From NCBI GenBank assembly GCA_942493305.1, contig OW818686.1, positions 2,542,001 to 2,606,000 of the forward strand: 64,000 nucleotides of DNA. Reading direction: 5' to 3'. The notes under the pieces are model-generated. The model was not told the origin of the DNA and ran no database searches. It saw nothing but the letters and a program-made list of their open reading frames with translations. This DNA is from UBA7672 sp030824255. Lineage in GTDB: Bacteria > Pseudomonadota > Alphaproteobacteria > Caulobacterales > Hyphomonadaceae. Of the stretch, positions 16,055 through 23,832 are shown in pieces (the stretch's first letter is position 1; every line of letters begins with the position of its first letter). The position numbers were made by a program, and so were the translations under genes.

Positions 16055-17146
16055 CTAGCGGCCAGTCTGTCCGCGATGGCGCAGCATGTGATCCGCCAAC
16101 ACGCAGGCGAGCATTGCTTCCGCAACCGGAACGGCACGAATACCAACGCAAGGATCGTGGCGACCCTTCGTGCGGATATCCGTCTCTTCACCCTGCTTGT
16201 TGACTGTCTTGCGCGGCGTAAGGATGGAAGACGTGGGTTTAACCGCGATACGCGCCACAACAGGTTGCCCCGTGGAGATGCCTCCGAGCACGCCCCCGTT
16301 GTTGTTGGATAGGAACTCGACGCCATTGCCCGAACGACGCATCTCGTCGGCGTTCTCTTCACCGCTCAAAATGGCCGAGGCAAAGCCTGCACCAATCTCA
16401 ACGCCCTTCACGGCGTTGATGCTCATCATTGCAGCCGCGATATCGCCATCGAGCTTGCCGTAGATCGGCGCACCCCAGCCCGGCGGAACGCCGTCAGCGA
16501 CCACCTCGATGATCGCGCCGCAGGATGACCCGCTCTTGCGCGTCGCATCGAGGAACGCTTCCCACGTCGCAACCATGTCCGCGTCGGGGCACCAGAACGG
16601 GTTCTGTTCCGTGATGTCCCAGTTCCAGTTGTCGCGGTTGATCGCGTGCGGGCCGATCTGCACCACTGCGCCGCGAATCCTCACCCCTGCGCCAAGCACT
16701 TGTCGGCCAACAGCGCCGGCGGCGACACGCATCGCCGTCTCCCGCGCCGATGATCGCCCCCCGCCCCGATAGTCGCGAACGCCGTACTTCTGATCGTAGG
16801 CGTAGTCGGCATGGCCCGGGCGATAGCTGTCGCGGATTTCGCCGTAGTCTTTTGAACGCTGGTCCGTGTTCTCGATCATCAGCGAGATTGGCGTGCCTGT
16901 CGTGACGGGGCCGCCGGTGCGATCGTCCTCGAACACGCCTGATAAAATCTTTACCTTGTCCTCTTCCTGCCGCTGCGTGACGAAACGCGATGTGCCAGGC
17001 CGGCGCTTTTCGAGGAACTGCTGGATGAACTCCGGAGTCAGCGCGAGTCCGGGGGGACATCCATCCACCACGCAACCGATGGCGGGCCCGTGGCTTTCGC
17101 CCCAGGTCGTCACGCGGAAGAGATGGCCAAAGGAGTTGTGCGACAT
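16055..17146 (-). CDS. aroC: Chorismate synthase
   Basis: Last step of the shikimate pathway: FMN-dependent conversion of 5-enolpyruvylshikimate-3-phosphate to chorismate. The 363-aa protein has the family length and all three signatures: GESHGPAIGCVVDGCPPG near the N-terminus, GGGRSSARETAMRVAAGA in the middle and RTKGRHDPCVGIRAVPVAEAM near the end. The start at 17146 gives the standard MSHNSFGHLFRVTTWGESHG. It stands alone; the APC permease runs away from it on the other strand. Confidence 0.97.
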   Translation of the reverse strand: MSHNSFGHLFRVTTWGESHGPAIGCVVDGCPPGLALTPEFIQQFLEKRRPGTSRFVTQRQEEDKVKILSGVFEDDRTGGPVTTGTPISLMIENTDQRSKDYGEIRDSYRPGHADYAYDQKYGVRDYRGGGRSSARETAMRVAAGAVGRQVLGAGVRIRGAVVQIGPHAINRDNWNWDITEQNPFWCPDADMVATWEAFLDATRKSGSSCGAIIEVVADGVPPGWGAPIYGKLDGDIAAAMMSINAVKGVEIGAGFASAILSGEENADEMRRSGNGVEFLSNNNGGVLGGISTGQPVVARIAVKPTSSILTPRKTVNKQGEETDIRTKGRHDPCVGIRAVPVAEAMLACVLADHMLRHRGQTGR

Positions 17147-17308
17147 GGGTGCGGTTTAGGCGGGGCCGTTCCGGAATGCAATTCGGCCCGCCAAACGACG
17201 CGGACGAAAGCGACGCGGTCGATCTACGCGAGTTGGCCTCCAAAGTTCTGGCAATTGGCCGGACCGGTGTCACACTGCCGATCAGGGTGGGGCTTTCGGG
17301 GGCGGAAG

Positions 17309-18631
17309 ATGTCAGAGACGGCAAGCGTGGACGCGCCGGCCAAGCCGAGCGCGAAGGTGATTGGTTTCTGGCAGTGTTGGGCCTTTACGGTCGGCACGAT
17401 GATCGGGACCGGCATTTTCATGATGCCGGCCTTGCTGGCCCCCTATGGTGGGCTCAGCTTTGGCGGGTGGCTCATCACAGCAGGAGGTTCAATCTGTATC
17501 GCGCTGTCGATCGGGCGGCTGGCGTCGCGGACGACGCGGTCGGGCGGGATGCAGATCTTCGTGCAGGATACGTTCGGCAAGCTGCCGGGCTTCCTTGTCA
17601 GCTGGTCGAACTGGGTTGCGTGCACGGTTTCGACGGCGGCGCTGGCGGTCGGCTTTGTCGGTTATCTGACGGCAATCGTGCCGGGGCTGTCGGATGAGGC
17701 TGGATACCAGGCGGCGGTGGCGGTGGGGGTGATCTGGACAGTGACGTTGGTGTTGGTGCGGGGGGTGGGGGAGGCGGGGGTGGTGCAGTTGTTCCTGACC
17801 GTGCTGAAGCTGATCCCGCTGGCGCTGGTCATCCTGTGGGGTTTCATCGCGGGCAAGGCGGAGAACCTGCCGGCGATGAACCCGAGCGGGGGCGACCCGA
17901 TGGCCATCCTCTCGGCCACCGCACTGCTAACCATGTTCGCCTTCATCGGGCTCGACGTTGGCGTGATGCCGGCCGGCAATGTGAAGAACCCCACGAAGAC
18001 ATTGCCGCGCGCCGTCGTGATCGGAACCAGCACGGCTGCTGTGATCTACATCCTCTCGACCGCTGCCGTGATGCTGCTCATCCCGGCTGCCGAATTGAAG
18101 GATTCGACGTCGCCATTCGCAGACGCCATGCGCGGCCTGGGCGCGTGGGCGCCGCCGCTGATCACAGTGGGGGCGCTGGTCTCCATCGTAGGGTCGATGA
18201 ACGGCAACATCTTCTGCACCGCACAGCAATCGATGGCGGCGGCGCTGGAAGGCATGGCGCCGCGGGTGCTGGCGAAGCTCAACAAGGGCGAGGCGCCGTG
18301 GGTGTCGCTGGTGTTCAGTTCGTCGCTGGCGACAGGGTTGCTGCTCCTCAACTATTCGCGCGGGCTGGTCGGCGCCTTCAGCTTCCTCATCATGATGACC
18401 ACGGTCGTCTGCCTTTTCGCCTATCTTGCCTGCGCGCTCGCGGAGATCAGGCGTTCCTGGCGAAATGCGTGGGCGTGGGTGGCCGTTGCGGTCATCGCGG
18501 CGCTCTATTCCGCCTTCGCGATCTTCGGCGCAGGACAGGAATCGCTGATCTGGGGCGTTGTCCTGATCGCGATCGGTTTGCCAGTCTACTATCTCGGCCG
18601 GCAGCCGGAGCCTGTCGTCGTTCCAGCCTGA
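17309..18631 (+). CDS. APC-family amino acid permease (arginine/agmatine antiporter-like)
   Basis: A 440-aa inner-membrane protein with about twelve helices. The first helix reads VGTMIGTGIFMMPALLAPYG, the unwound GxG substrate segment of the APC superfamily, and the overall shape resembles the basic amino acid/polyamine antiporter (AdiC/ArcD) group. A conserved SGGMQIFVQDTFGKLPGF loop follows helix 2-3. Substrate cannot be assigned. ATG 17309 has GGGGGCGGAAG just upstream. It lies 62 bases before the SDR gene, possibly co-transcribed. Confidence 0.85.
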   Translation: MSETASVDAPAKPSAKVIGFWQCWAFTVGTMIGTGIFMMPALLAPYGGLSFGGWLITAGGSICIALSIGRLASRTTRSGGMQIFVQDTFGKLPGFLVSWSNWVACTVSTAALAVGFVGYLTAIVPGLSDEAGYQAAVAVGVIWTVTLVLVRGVGEAGVVQLFLTVLKLIPLALVILWGFIAGKAENLPAMNPSGGDPMAILSATALLTMFAFIGLDVGVMPAGNVKNPTKTLPRAVVIGTSTAAVIYILSTAAVMLLIPAAELKDSTSPFADAMRGLGAWAPPLITVGALVSIVGSMNGNIFCTAQQSMAAALEGMAPRVLAKLNKGEAPWVSLVFSSSLATGLLLLNYSRGLVGAFSFLIMMTTVVCLFAYLACALAEIRRSWRNAWAWVAVAVIAALYSAFAIFGAGQESLIWGVVLIAIGLPVYYLGRQPEPVVVPA

Positions 18632-18693
18632 TCCGGCTGGCGCAGGAAAGGCCGTATCGCTAGGTTCCCGGCAAAACACGGGAGCCAGACGCC

Positions 18694-19449
18694 ATGACCT
18701 ACAATTTCAAGGGCAAGACCGCCGTTGTCACGGGCGCGAGCCGCGGGATTGGCGAGGCGATTGCGCGGACGCTGGCGGAGGACGGGGCGAAAGTCGCTCT
18801 CGTGGCGCGGTCGGCGGACAAGCTGAAGGCGCTGGCTGCGAGCCTGCCGAACGGCGCCATCGCGATCGAAGCCGACATGGGATCGGCGGAGGGCTGGCGC
18901 AAGGCTGCCGCTGGCGCGCTGGCGGAGCTGGGCGACGTCGACATCCTCGTCAACAATGCCGGCGTCAGCGCGGCGCAGGCGATGGGGAAGGTGACTGGCG
19001 AGGGGCTGGATGAGACGTTCAACGTCAATGTGCGGAACCTGATCCTGCTGACGGATGCGCTGTCGGCCTCGCTGATCAAACGGAAGGGGAATGTGGTGAA
19101 CATTTCCTCCGTCTCGTCGTTTTCGGGCGCGCTGGGGCAGATTGCCTATTCGGCGTCAAAGGGCGCGGTGAACTCGTTCACGCGGAATGCGTCGATTGAT
19201 CTGGGCCGCGCAGGCGTTCGGGTGAATGCGATTGCCCCGGGGGTGATCGACGACGGCATGTGGTCCACCGCTTTCAACAAGGGCCTCGACCGCGAGAAGA
19301 CGCTGGAGCGGATGGGGCGGCTGGTGCCGCTGGAGAAACGCTGGGGCTCTGCGCAGGAAATCGCGGACGCGGTGGCTTTCCTCGCCTCCGACAAGGCGGC
19401 GTACATCACCGGGCAGGTGCTGCGCGTGGATGGCGGGATGATTGTTTGA
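18694..19449 (+). CDS. Short-chain dehydrogenase/reductase
   Basis: A 251-aa classical SDR oxidoreductase with cofactor motif TGASRGIG (residues 14-21), NNAG, catalytic Ser in the VNISSV segment and the YSASK Tyr-Lys pair, plus C-terminal GQVLRVDGG. The glycine-rich loop with Arg after Ser suggests NADP(H) preference. Resembles 3-oxoacyl-ACP reductase (FabG)-like enzymes, substrate unknown. GGGAGCC precedes ATG 18694. The stop overlaps the TTG start of the next small gene (TTGA), so they are translationally coupled. Confidence 0.88.
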   Translation: MTYNFKGKTAVVTGASRGIGEAIARTLAEDGAKVALVARSADKLKALAASLPNGAIAIEADMGSAEGWRKAAAGALAELGDVDILVNNAGVSAAQAMGKVTGEGLDETFNVNVRNLILLTDALSASLIKRKGNVVNISSVSSFSGALGQIAYSASKGAVNSFTRNASIDLGRAGVRVNAIAPGVIDDGMWSTAFNKGLDREKTLERMGRLVPLEKRWGSAQEIADAVAFLASDKAAYITGQVLRVDGGMIV

Positions 19450-19784
19450 CGAAACAGCGGGATCCGCTTGAGGTCGTCATCGCACGCTCAACGGCGGAAG
19501 ACTCCCTCTATTGGCACGGCCGCGATCTAGACGGCGCCGACCCCGAGATCGAGCAGCTGATTGAAACCCGGCTCAACATGTCGCCGGAGAGGCTCGCGAC
19601 CTTCTCGCCCCCGCCGGGCTGGACGATCCACGAAACCGACCCGGACGGCATCGTCTACATGCGGCGGCGGCAGGCCCTGACGGACGATGCCGTCAAAGGC
19701 ATGATCACGCAGATGATCACTGTGGCGTATGCCTGTGACGGTCAGTTCTGGTCCTGGCTGCATGGCAGCGCGCTCGACCCCTAG
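19446..19784 (+). CDS. Small protein of unknown function coupled to the SDR
   Basis: A 112-aa cytoplasmic protein without signal or membrane helix. Its TTG start shares three bases with the SDR stop (TTGA), the same coupling as cheB/cheR in this window. No domain is recognised; visible features are an acidic N-terminal third, FSPPPGWTIHETDPDGIVYMRRR in the middle (a 'GWxxHE' turn) and a C-terminal WSWLHG. Coupling suggests a job tied to the SDR's substrate or an accessory subunit. Overlaps the convergent 19781 gene by four bases. Confidence 0.65.
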   Translation: MTKQRDPLEVVIARSTAEDSLYWHGRDLDGADPEIEQLIETRLNMSPERLATFSPPPGWTIHETDPDGIVYMRRRQALTDDAVKGMITQMITVAYACDGQFWSWLHGSALDP

Positions 19785-20212
19785 TCTTCCATGTCCTCGA
19801 CCATGCCCGGTCCTGACAGGATCGGGCCGTATTCGCGGACGCTGGCAAAGCCATCGGGGTGGAGGCGGGCGATGCCGACCCAGCGCCGCTCGCCCCGGAA
19901 GGAGATCAGCCAGTCGCGGTCGTAAAGTTCGCGGGAGAATTCCAGCGAGCGGATCGGCTCTGCGTCGCAGGCGAGACGCTGACTGGCGGAGGCGCGGAGC
20001 GCGGCGCCGGTGCAGTCGGCAAAAAGGCCGATGCCGATCACGGGTTCGCGGCGTTTGTCCTGTTCCCCGAACGGTATTCGGACGAAGGCGAGGGCCTGAG
20101 TATCCGGGCCGTTGGCCTGACCTGCGTCATAGTGGCCCAAAGCGCCCTGAGCCAGGGCGGGTGCGGTGGTGAGGCTGGCAAGCATGGCCAGCAGCGGAAC
20201 TGCGAGCTTCAC
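19781..20212 (-). CDS. Secreted protein of unknown function
   Basis: A 143-aa exported protein with signal peptide KLAVPLLAMLASLTTAPALAQ. The mature part has two cysteines that may form a disulfide and the pattern RIPFGEQDKRREPVIGIGLF and WLISFRGERRWVGIARLH, beta-rich in appearance; no family recognised. The GTG at 20212 has AAGGGGA six bases upstream and is the best start, against a frame that stays open to 20758. It is divergent from pdxH, 110 bases away. Confidence 0.7.
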   Translation of the reverse strand: MKLAVPLLAMLASLTTAPALAQGALGHYDAGQANGPDTQALAFVRIPFGEQDKRREPVIGIGLFADCTGAALRASASQRLACDAEPIRSLEFSRELYDRDWLISFRGERRWVGIARLHPDGFASVREYGPILSGPGMVEDMED

Positions 20213-20322
20213 GAATTTCCCCTTTAGTTGACAGCCTTGCGGCGTCAGCTTTCCGTCGAACTGGTTCGTGCAGCGGACTGATTGTATCATCACCAATCCC
20301 ACATCCGAAGCCGGACACTGAC

Positions 20323-20997
20323 ATGGCCGATGACAAGCTGATCCCTCCGACGCCCGATGCGGCCGAGTACGCGAAGGCGGCGGCGAACTCGCCAGACGAT
20401 GGAGCGTGGTTTGCGCGGAGCGATCCCTTTGCCCTGTTCGGCGAATGGTTGTCCGACGCGAAAGCCAAGGAGCCGAACGACGCCAACGCGATGGCGCTGG
20501 CCACGGCGGATGCGCATGGCGCGCCGGATGTGCGGATGGTGTTGTTGAAAGACGTCTCGGGCGACGGGTTCGTCTTCTACTCCAACGCCGAAAGCCGGAA
20601 GGGAACCCAGCTGTCGGCCAACGGACAGGCGGCGCTGTGCTTCCACTGGAAGAGCCTGCGCCGGCAGGTGCGTGTCTCGGGCAAGGTGGAACCCGCGAGC
20701 GAGGCAGAGGCCGACGCCTATTTCGCAACGCGGGCCAAGGACAGCCAGATCGGCGCATGGGCGTCCGAGCAGTCGCGACCGATGGAGGGACGGTTCGAGC
20801 TGGAGAAGCGGATCGCGCTCTACGCCGCCAAGTATGGATTCGGAAAGACGCCGCGTCCGCCGCAGTGGCAGGGCTGGCGGATCAGGCCGACGCGGATCGA
20901 GTTCTGGCGCGACCGGCCGTTCCGCCTGCATGACCGGCTGGAGTTCACGCGAGGTGAGCCCGGCCAGCCTTGGGAGACACGGAGGCTTTACCCTTAG
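20323..20997 (+). CDS. pdxH: Pyridoxamine/pyridoxine 5'-phosphate oxidase
   Basis: FMN-dependent oxidase forming pyridoxal 5'-phosphate (224 aa). Family motifs seen: ANAMALATAD, RMVLLKDVSGDGFVFYSN (FMN binding), RQVRVSGKVE, WASEQSRPM and the C-terminal dimer/active-site end WQGWRIRPTRIEFWRDRPFRLHDR...RLYP. Serves vitamin B6 supply for the PLP enzymes in the same window (metC, cysK). Single gene, own promoter region upstream. Start at ATG 20323 gives normal length. Confidence 0.95.
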   Translation: MADDKLIPPTPDAAEYAKAAANSPDDGAWFARSDPFALFGEWLSDAKAKEPNDANAMALATADAHGAPDVRMVLLKDVSGDGFVFYSNAESRKGTQLSANGQAALCFHWKSLRRQVRVSGKVEPASEAEADAYFATRAKDSQIGAWASEQSRPMEGRFELEKRIALYAAKYGFGKTPRPPQWQGWRIRPTRIEFWRDRPFRLHDRLEFTRGEPGQPWETRRLYP

Positions 20998-21105
20998 CGT
21001 TGCACGCTTCCGGTTGGCGCTGACGTCGGCGCTATGGCAGATTCGCCATGTGAACTGACACAGGGTGAGCCGAGTCTGGCGCACTGACCGAAGGGACGGA
21101 TCGGC

Positions 21106-22077
21106 ATGGACTTCCTGAAGCGGTTGCTGCTGGCAGCGGTTCTCTCTGCCTGTTCCGAGGGTGCGATCGCACAGACGCCAAGTCAGCCCGCAACCCAGCC
21201 CGCGCCCCATAAGGAAGCCTGGTGGGACTCGCCGTGGGGCGAGGCGGACCGGCTCGGCAACGTCAACAATCTCTCGGCTGAGGGCGTGAAAAAGGCAGCG
21301 GGCCTGGTGAAGACCGGGAAGGTCTATGCGCTTGGTGTTCCGACAGCGCCGGAGAGCGCGGCCTATGGCACGCGGAAATACACGGTCGAGCGGACGCCGG
21401 GACCGGATGCGGACTACACACCCAACGGCTCGCAGCGCGTCACTGCTTTCGACGAGCGGGTGGTGTCTTCCATGGGCATCGGCACGCAGATCGACGGTTT
21501 CGGGCATCTGGGCGTCGACCATCACTACTATAACGGGGTCACTGGCAAGGAAGTGGCGACGACGCGGGCGCTGCAGCTGGCCGATGTGCCCCCGATCGTG
21601 ACCCGCGGCGTGCTGATCGACATGGCGAAACACTTCGGCAAGCAGCACCTGGCAGTCGGCGACACGTTCAACCGCGCGGAGATCGAGGCGGCGATGCGGG
21701 CGCAGGGCGTGACCGTGGGCAAGGGCGATGTGGTGCTGTTCCACACCGGCTGGATGGCCGCGAAGATGGGACCCGAGAAGGATCTGTACCGCTCCAGCGA
21801 GCCGGGGCTCGGCGAGGATGGAGCCATCTTTCTCGCGGATCTCGGCGTTGTTGCCGTTGGGTCAGACACCGTGGCGCTGGAATCGCTGCCCTCGCCGCCG
21901 GGCAAGCTGTTCATCGTGCACCAGACCCTGCTGGCGAAGCGGGGCGTGCACATCCTCGAGACGATCGACACCAACCAGCTGCAGGCCGACGGCGTGAAGG
22001 AGTTCCTCTTCGTGCTGGGTATCCCGCGTTTCGTGGGGACGGTGCAGATGGTCATCAATCCGGTGGCGATCGGCTAA
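21106..22077 (+). CDS. Exported cyclase-family (kynurenine formamidase-like) protein
   Basis: A 323-aa exported protein (signal region MDFLKRLLLAAVLSACSEG, with a possible lipobox LSAC). The rest matches the cyclase family (PF04199 type), metal-dependent hydrolases that include kynurenine formamidase KynB. The usual metal motif HxGTHxDxxxH appears as SMGIGTQIDGFGH, so the first His is Met/Ile and the second is Gln; FHTGWM and the acidic segment GLGEDGAIFLADLGVVAVGSD follow. The altered motif suggests a subfamily with a different ligand set. Role unknown. Confidence 0.8.
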   Translation: MDFLKRLLLAAVLSACSEGAIAQTPSQPATQPAPHKEAWWDSPWGEADRLGNVNNLSAEGVKKAAGLVKTGKVYALGVPTAPESAAYGTRKYTVERTPGPDADYTPNGSQRVTAFDERVVSSMGIGTQIDGFGHLGVDHHYYNGVTGKEVATTRALQLADVPPIVTRGVLIDMAKHFGKQHLAVGDTFNRAEIEAAMRAQGVTVGKGDVVLFHTGWMAAKMGPEKDLYRSSEPGLGEDGAIFLADLGVVAVGSDTVALESLPSPPGKLFIVHQTLLAKRGVHILETIDTNQLQADGVKEFLFVLGIPRFVGTVQMVINPVAIG

Positions 22078-22420
22078 GCCCACCCACGCGGGAGGCTCGC
22101 TGCGTCCGTCGAACCAAGGGCGTCGAGGGGCCGGACAGGCCTATGCCGCAACGCTTCGCGAGGCGGGCGGCTATTTCCCTTCAAGGGGGCGACCCCTGCG
22201 GGTGCGAGGCAGCGCTTCCAAAGAGCGGACGCGATGGATGGGCCTGGCTTTGAACGGGACGGGGGGAGGAGCGCGAGATTCGCAGGCCCCAAATGTGTTC
22301 ATGCCCGCCCGGACGAACCGGACGGGCATGAGGAATACACTAGTCTTCGGGAAATTGGGCGGCCTCTAGATTGGTGAGGCGCAGGCCAAGGACTGGCTGC
22401 CCAATGCGAAGAGCCAGCTA
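22078..22420. other. Non-coding gap with a strong hairpin
   Basis: About 340 bases after the cyclase gene and before the mini Lys-rich gene. Apart from the inverted repeat at 22300-22330 I see no gene, RNA or repeat that can be supported. Confidence 0.5.
22300..22330. terminator. Hairpin, probable bidirectional transcription stop
   Basis: CATGCCCG at 22300-22307 pairs with 22323-22330, one mismatch, then four more pairs (CCGG) around a five-base loop. It lies between the cyclase gene and the convergent mini Lys-rich gene at 22421, where both messages would end. There is no T-tract, so this is by position and shape only. Confidence 0.5.
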
Positions 22421-22504
22421 CTACTTCTTCTTCTTCGCAGCTTTAACCGGCTTTTTGGCAGCGGCTTTGGCAGGCTTCTTCGCAGCTTTTTTGGCAGTGG
22501 CCAT
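22421..22504 (-). CDS. 27-residue Lys/Ala/Pro-rich histone H1-tail-like protein
   Basis: Too short for most gene callers. ATG 22504 is preceded by AAGGAG seven bases upstream, a near-perfect ribosome site. The frame reads MATAKKAAKKPAKAAAKKPV followed by KAAKKKK and a TAG. Repeats of KKPAKAAA are the hallmark of AlgP/Hc1/H1-type DNA-binding tails; charge is about +13 with no acidic residue. Codon use (AAG/AAA with GCC/GCT) is varied, as in real coding sequence, not a simple DNA repeat. It may bind DNA, RNA or ribosomes. Convergent with the cyclase gene, same strand as tsaC. Confidence 0.8.
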   Translation of the reverse strand: MATAKKAAKKPAKAAAKKPVKAAKKKK

Positions 22505-22603
22505 TCTAAGTCTCCTTGAGTGGTCCCTGGTGTTTACTCGCTAGCGAGCTCGCACCGGTTGATGTTGAGCCTTCACCGATCGGACTCCGACTCAACGAAT
22601 CTG

Positions 22604-23620
22604 TCATACACCAGACTCGCGCGAGAGTAGAGTACCTCTTCGCAAGCGATCGTTGATCGCCTCTCCCAAATCGACATCCGGAATCGACTGCACGGCTATC
22701 GCGCGATGACTCTCATCGAGCGCGCGCAGCATCGCGAAGAGGTTCGACGCAGCCTCCGCGAGGTCGCTTGATGGAGAGAGGTTCATGGTCGGCTCGACAC
22801 CGTGCGGAGGCGCCCCGAAGGCGAGGAAGGCCTCGTCTGACTCACGGCGCGAGGCATCCATCCGAAGACGCGCGCGGGGTGCGTAGTGACGCTTCAACAT
22901 GCCCGGCGCCACCACCCCGTCAGCAGCATCCGGAGCACGCAGCGGGCCTGTGAACAACTCGATCTCGGAGCGCGCGATGGCGCCTGGACGGAGCAGCACG
23001 GCGCCGCTTTCACCGGGCGCGATGATGGTCGATTCAACACCCGCATGCGATGCGCCGCCATCGATGATGAGGTCGATGCGCGCGCCCAGTCCGGACATCA
23101 CATGCGCCGCTGTGGTGGGGCTCAGCTGCTCGGATGGATTGGCCGAAGGCGCGGCGATGGGACGACGCACGCGCGAAATAAGTTCAAGAGTTGCAATGTG
23201 TTGAGGAACGCGAAGTGCGATCGATGGCAGGCCCGCAGTGGCGAGCTGCGAAACGGGACACGACGCCTTGCGCGGAAGCACGAGCGTGAGCGGACCGGGC
23301 CAGAAGTCCTCAGCGAGGCGGCGCGCGAGCGGTGAGAACTCCGCGTACTGCTCGGCCATGTCGAGGCTCGCGACATGGCAGATGAGCGGGTTGAACGCGG
23401 GGCGTCCCTTGGCGGTGTAGATGGCGGCGACGGCGGCGCCGTTGGTGGCGTCGGCGGCGAGTCCGTAGACGGTCTCGGTGGGCACCGCGACGAGCCCGCC
23501 GGCGAGGATCACGCGCGCTGCTTCGTCGAGCGAGGCGGTGTCCGTGCCGATGATGCGCGCGGGTCCGCGCGAGGCATTATGTGAATCTGAGTTCATCGAA
23601 TTCGGAGTCTCTGACGGCAT
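22604..23620 (-). CDS. tsaC: Threonylcarbamoyl-AMP synthase (Sua5 form)
   Basis: Makes L-threonylcarbamoyl-AMP from threonine, bicarbonate and ATP for the t6A37 modification of tRNA. The 338-aa length is that of the two-domain Sua5 form: a YrdC domain (PTETVYGLAADA, TAKGRPAFNPLICHV, IAAPSANPSEQLSPTT) and a C-terminal Sua5 domain (PGMLKRHYAPRARL). SLPSIALRVP-like and STIIAP segments also fit. Two start candidates, ATG 23620 and ATG 23596, neither with a clear ribosome site. Its upstream region is rich in GANTC. Confidence 0.92.
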   Translation of the reverse strand: MPSETPNSMNSDSHNASRGPARIIGTDTASLDEAARVILAGGLVAVPTETVYGLAADATNGAAVAAIYTAKGRPAFNPLICHVASLDMAEQYAEFSPLARRLAEDFWPGPLTLVLPRKASCPVSQLATAGLPSIALRVPQHIATLELISRVRRPIAAPSANPSEQLSPTTAAHVMSGLGARIDLIIDGGASHAGVESTIIAPGESGAVLLRPGAIARSEIELFTGPLRAPDAADGVVAPGMLKRHYAPRARLRMDASRRESDEAFLAFGAPPHGVEPTMNLSPSSDLAEAASNLFAMLRALDESHRAIAVQSIPDVDLGEAINDRLRRGTLLSRESGV

Positions 23621-23826
23621 GTGTTGCGGCGCCCGCGAAGGGTGTTGGAGGCGCCGGGAGAGGTCGCGCGTGTGCGTTCGCGCGTGACTCGCGAAGGTCG
23701 ATTTCGACTCCGCGCTGTGACATGGCAGTCACACTTTTTTTGCAGTGGAGGCGCCTCGCACGCGCCGATTTCGACTCGTGCGAGGTCTTCGAAGCGACTC
23801 GCGCGTGCGAGTCGGGTGGGTGAGTC
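23583..23826. other. GANTC-dense region upstream of tsaC
   Basis: Eight GANTC sites in 244 bases: starting at 23583, 23605, 23686, 23706, 23773, 23796, 23809 and 23822. About one per 300 bases is expected at this base composition. GANTC is the target of the cell-cycle methylase CcrM in Alphaproteobacteria. The block includes a 12-base direct repeat CGATTTCGACTC (23699-23710, 23766-23777), a palindromic GACTCGC/GCGAGTC (23796-23813) and a T7 run at 23735-23741. A second group sits at 22583-22712 inside and beyond the tsaC 3' end. Confidence 0.75.
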
Positions 23827-23832
23827 GCGTGC

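Noticed and set aside
20290..21744. 484-aa antisense open frame over pdxH and the cyclase gene
   Set aside because: Crosses two well-supported genes in antisense; Arg/His/Pro-rich composition typical of shadows.
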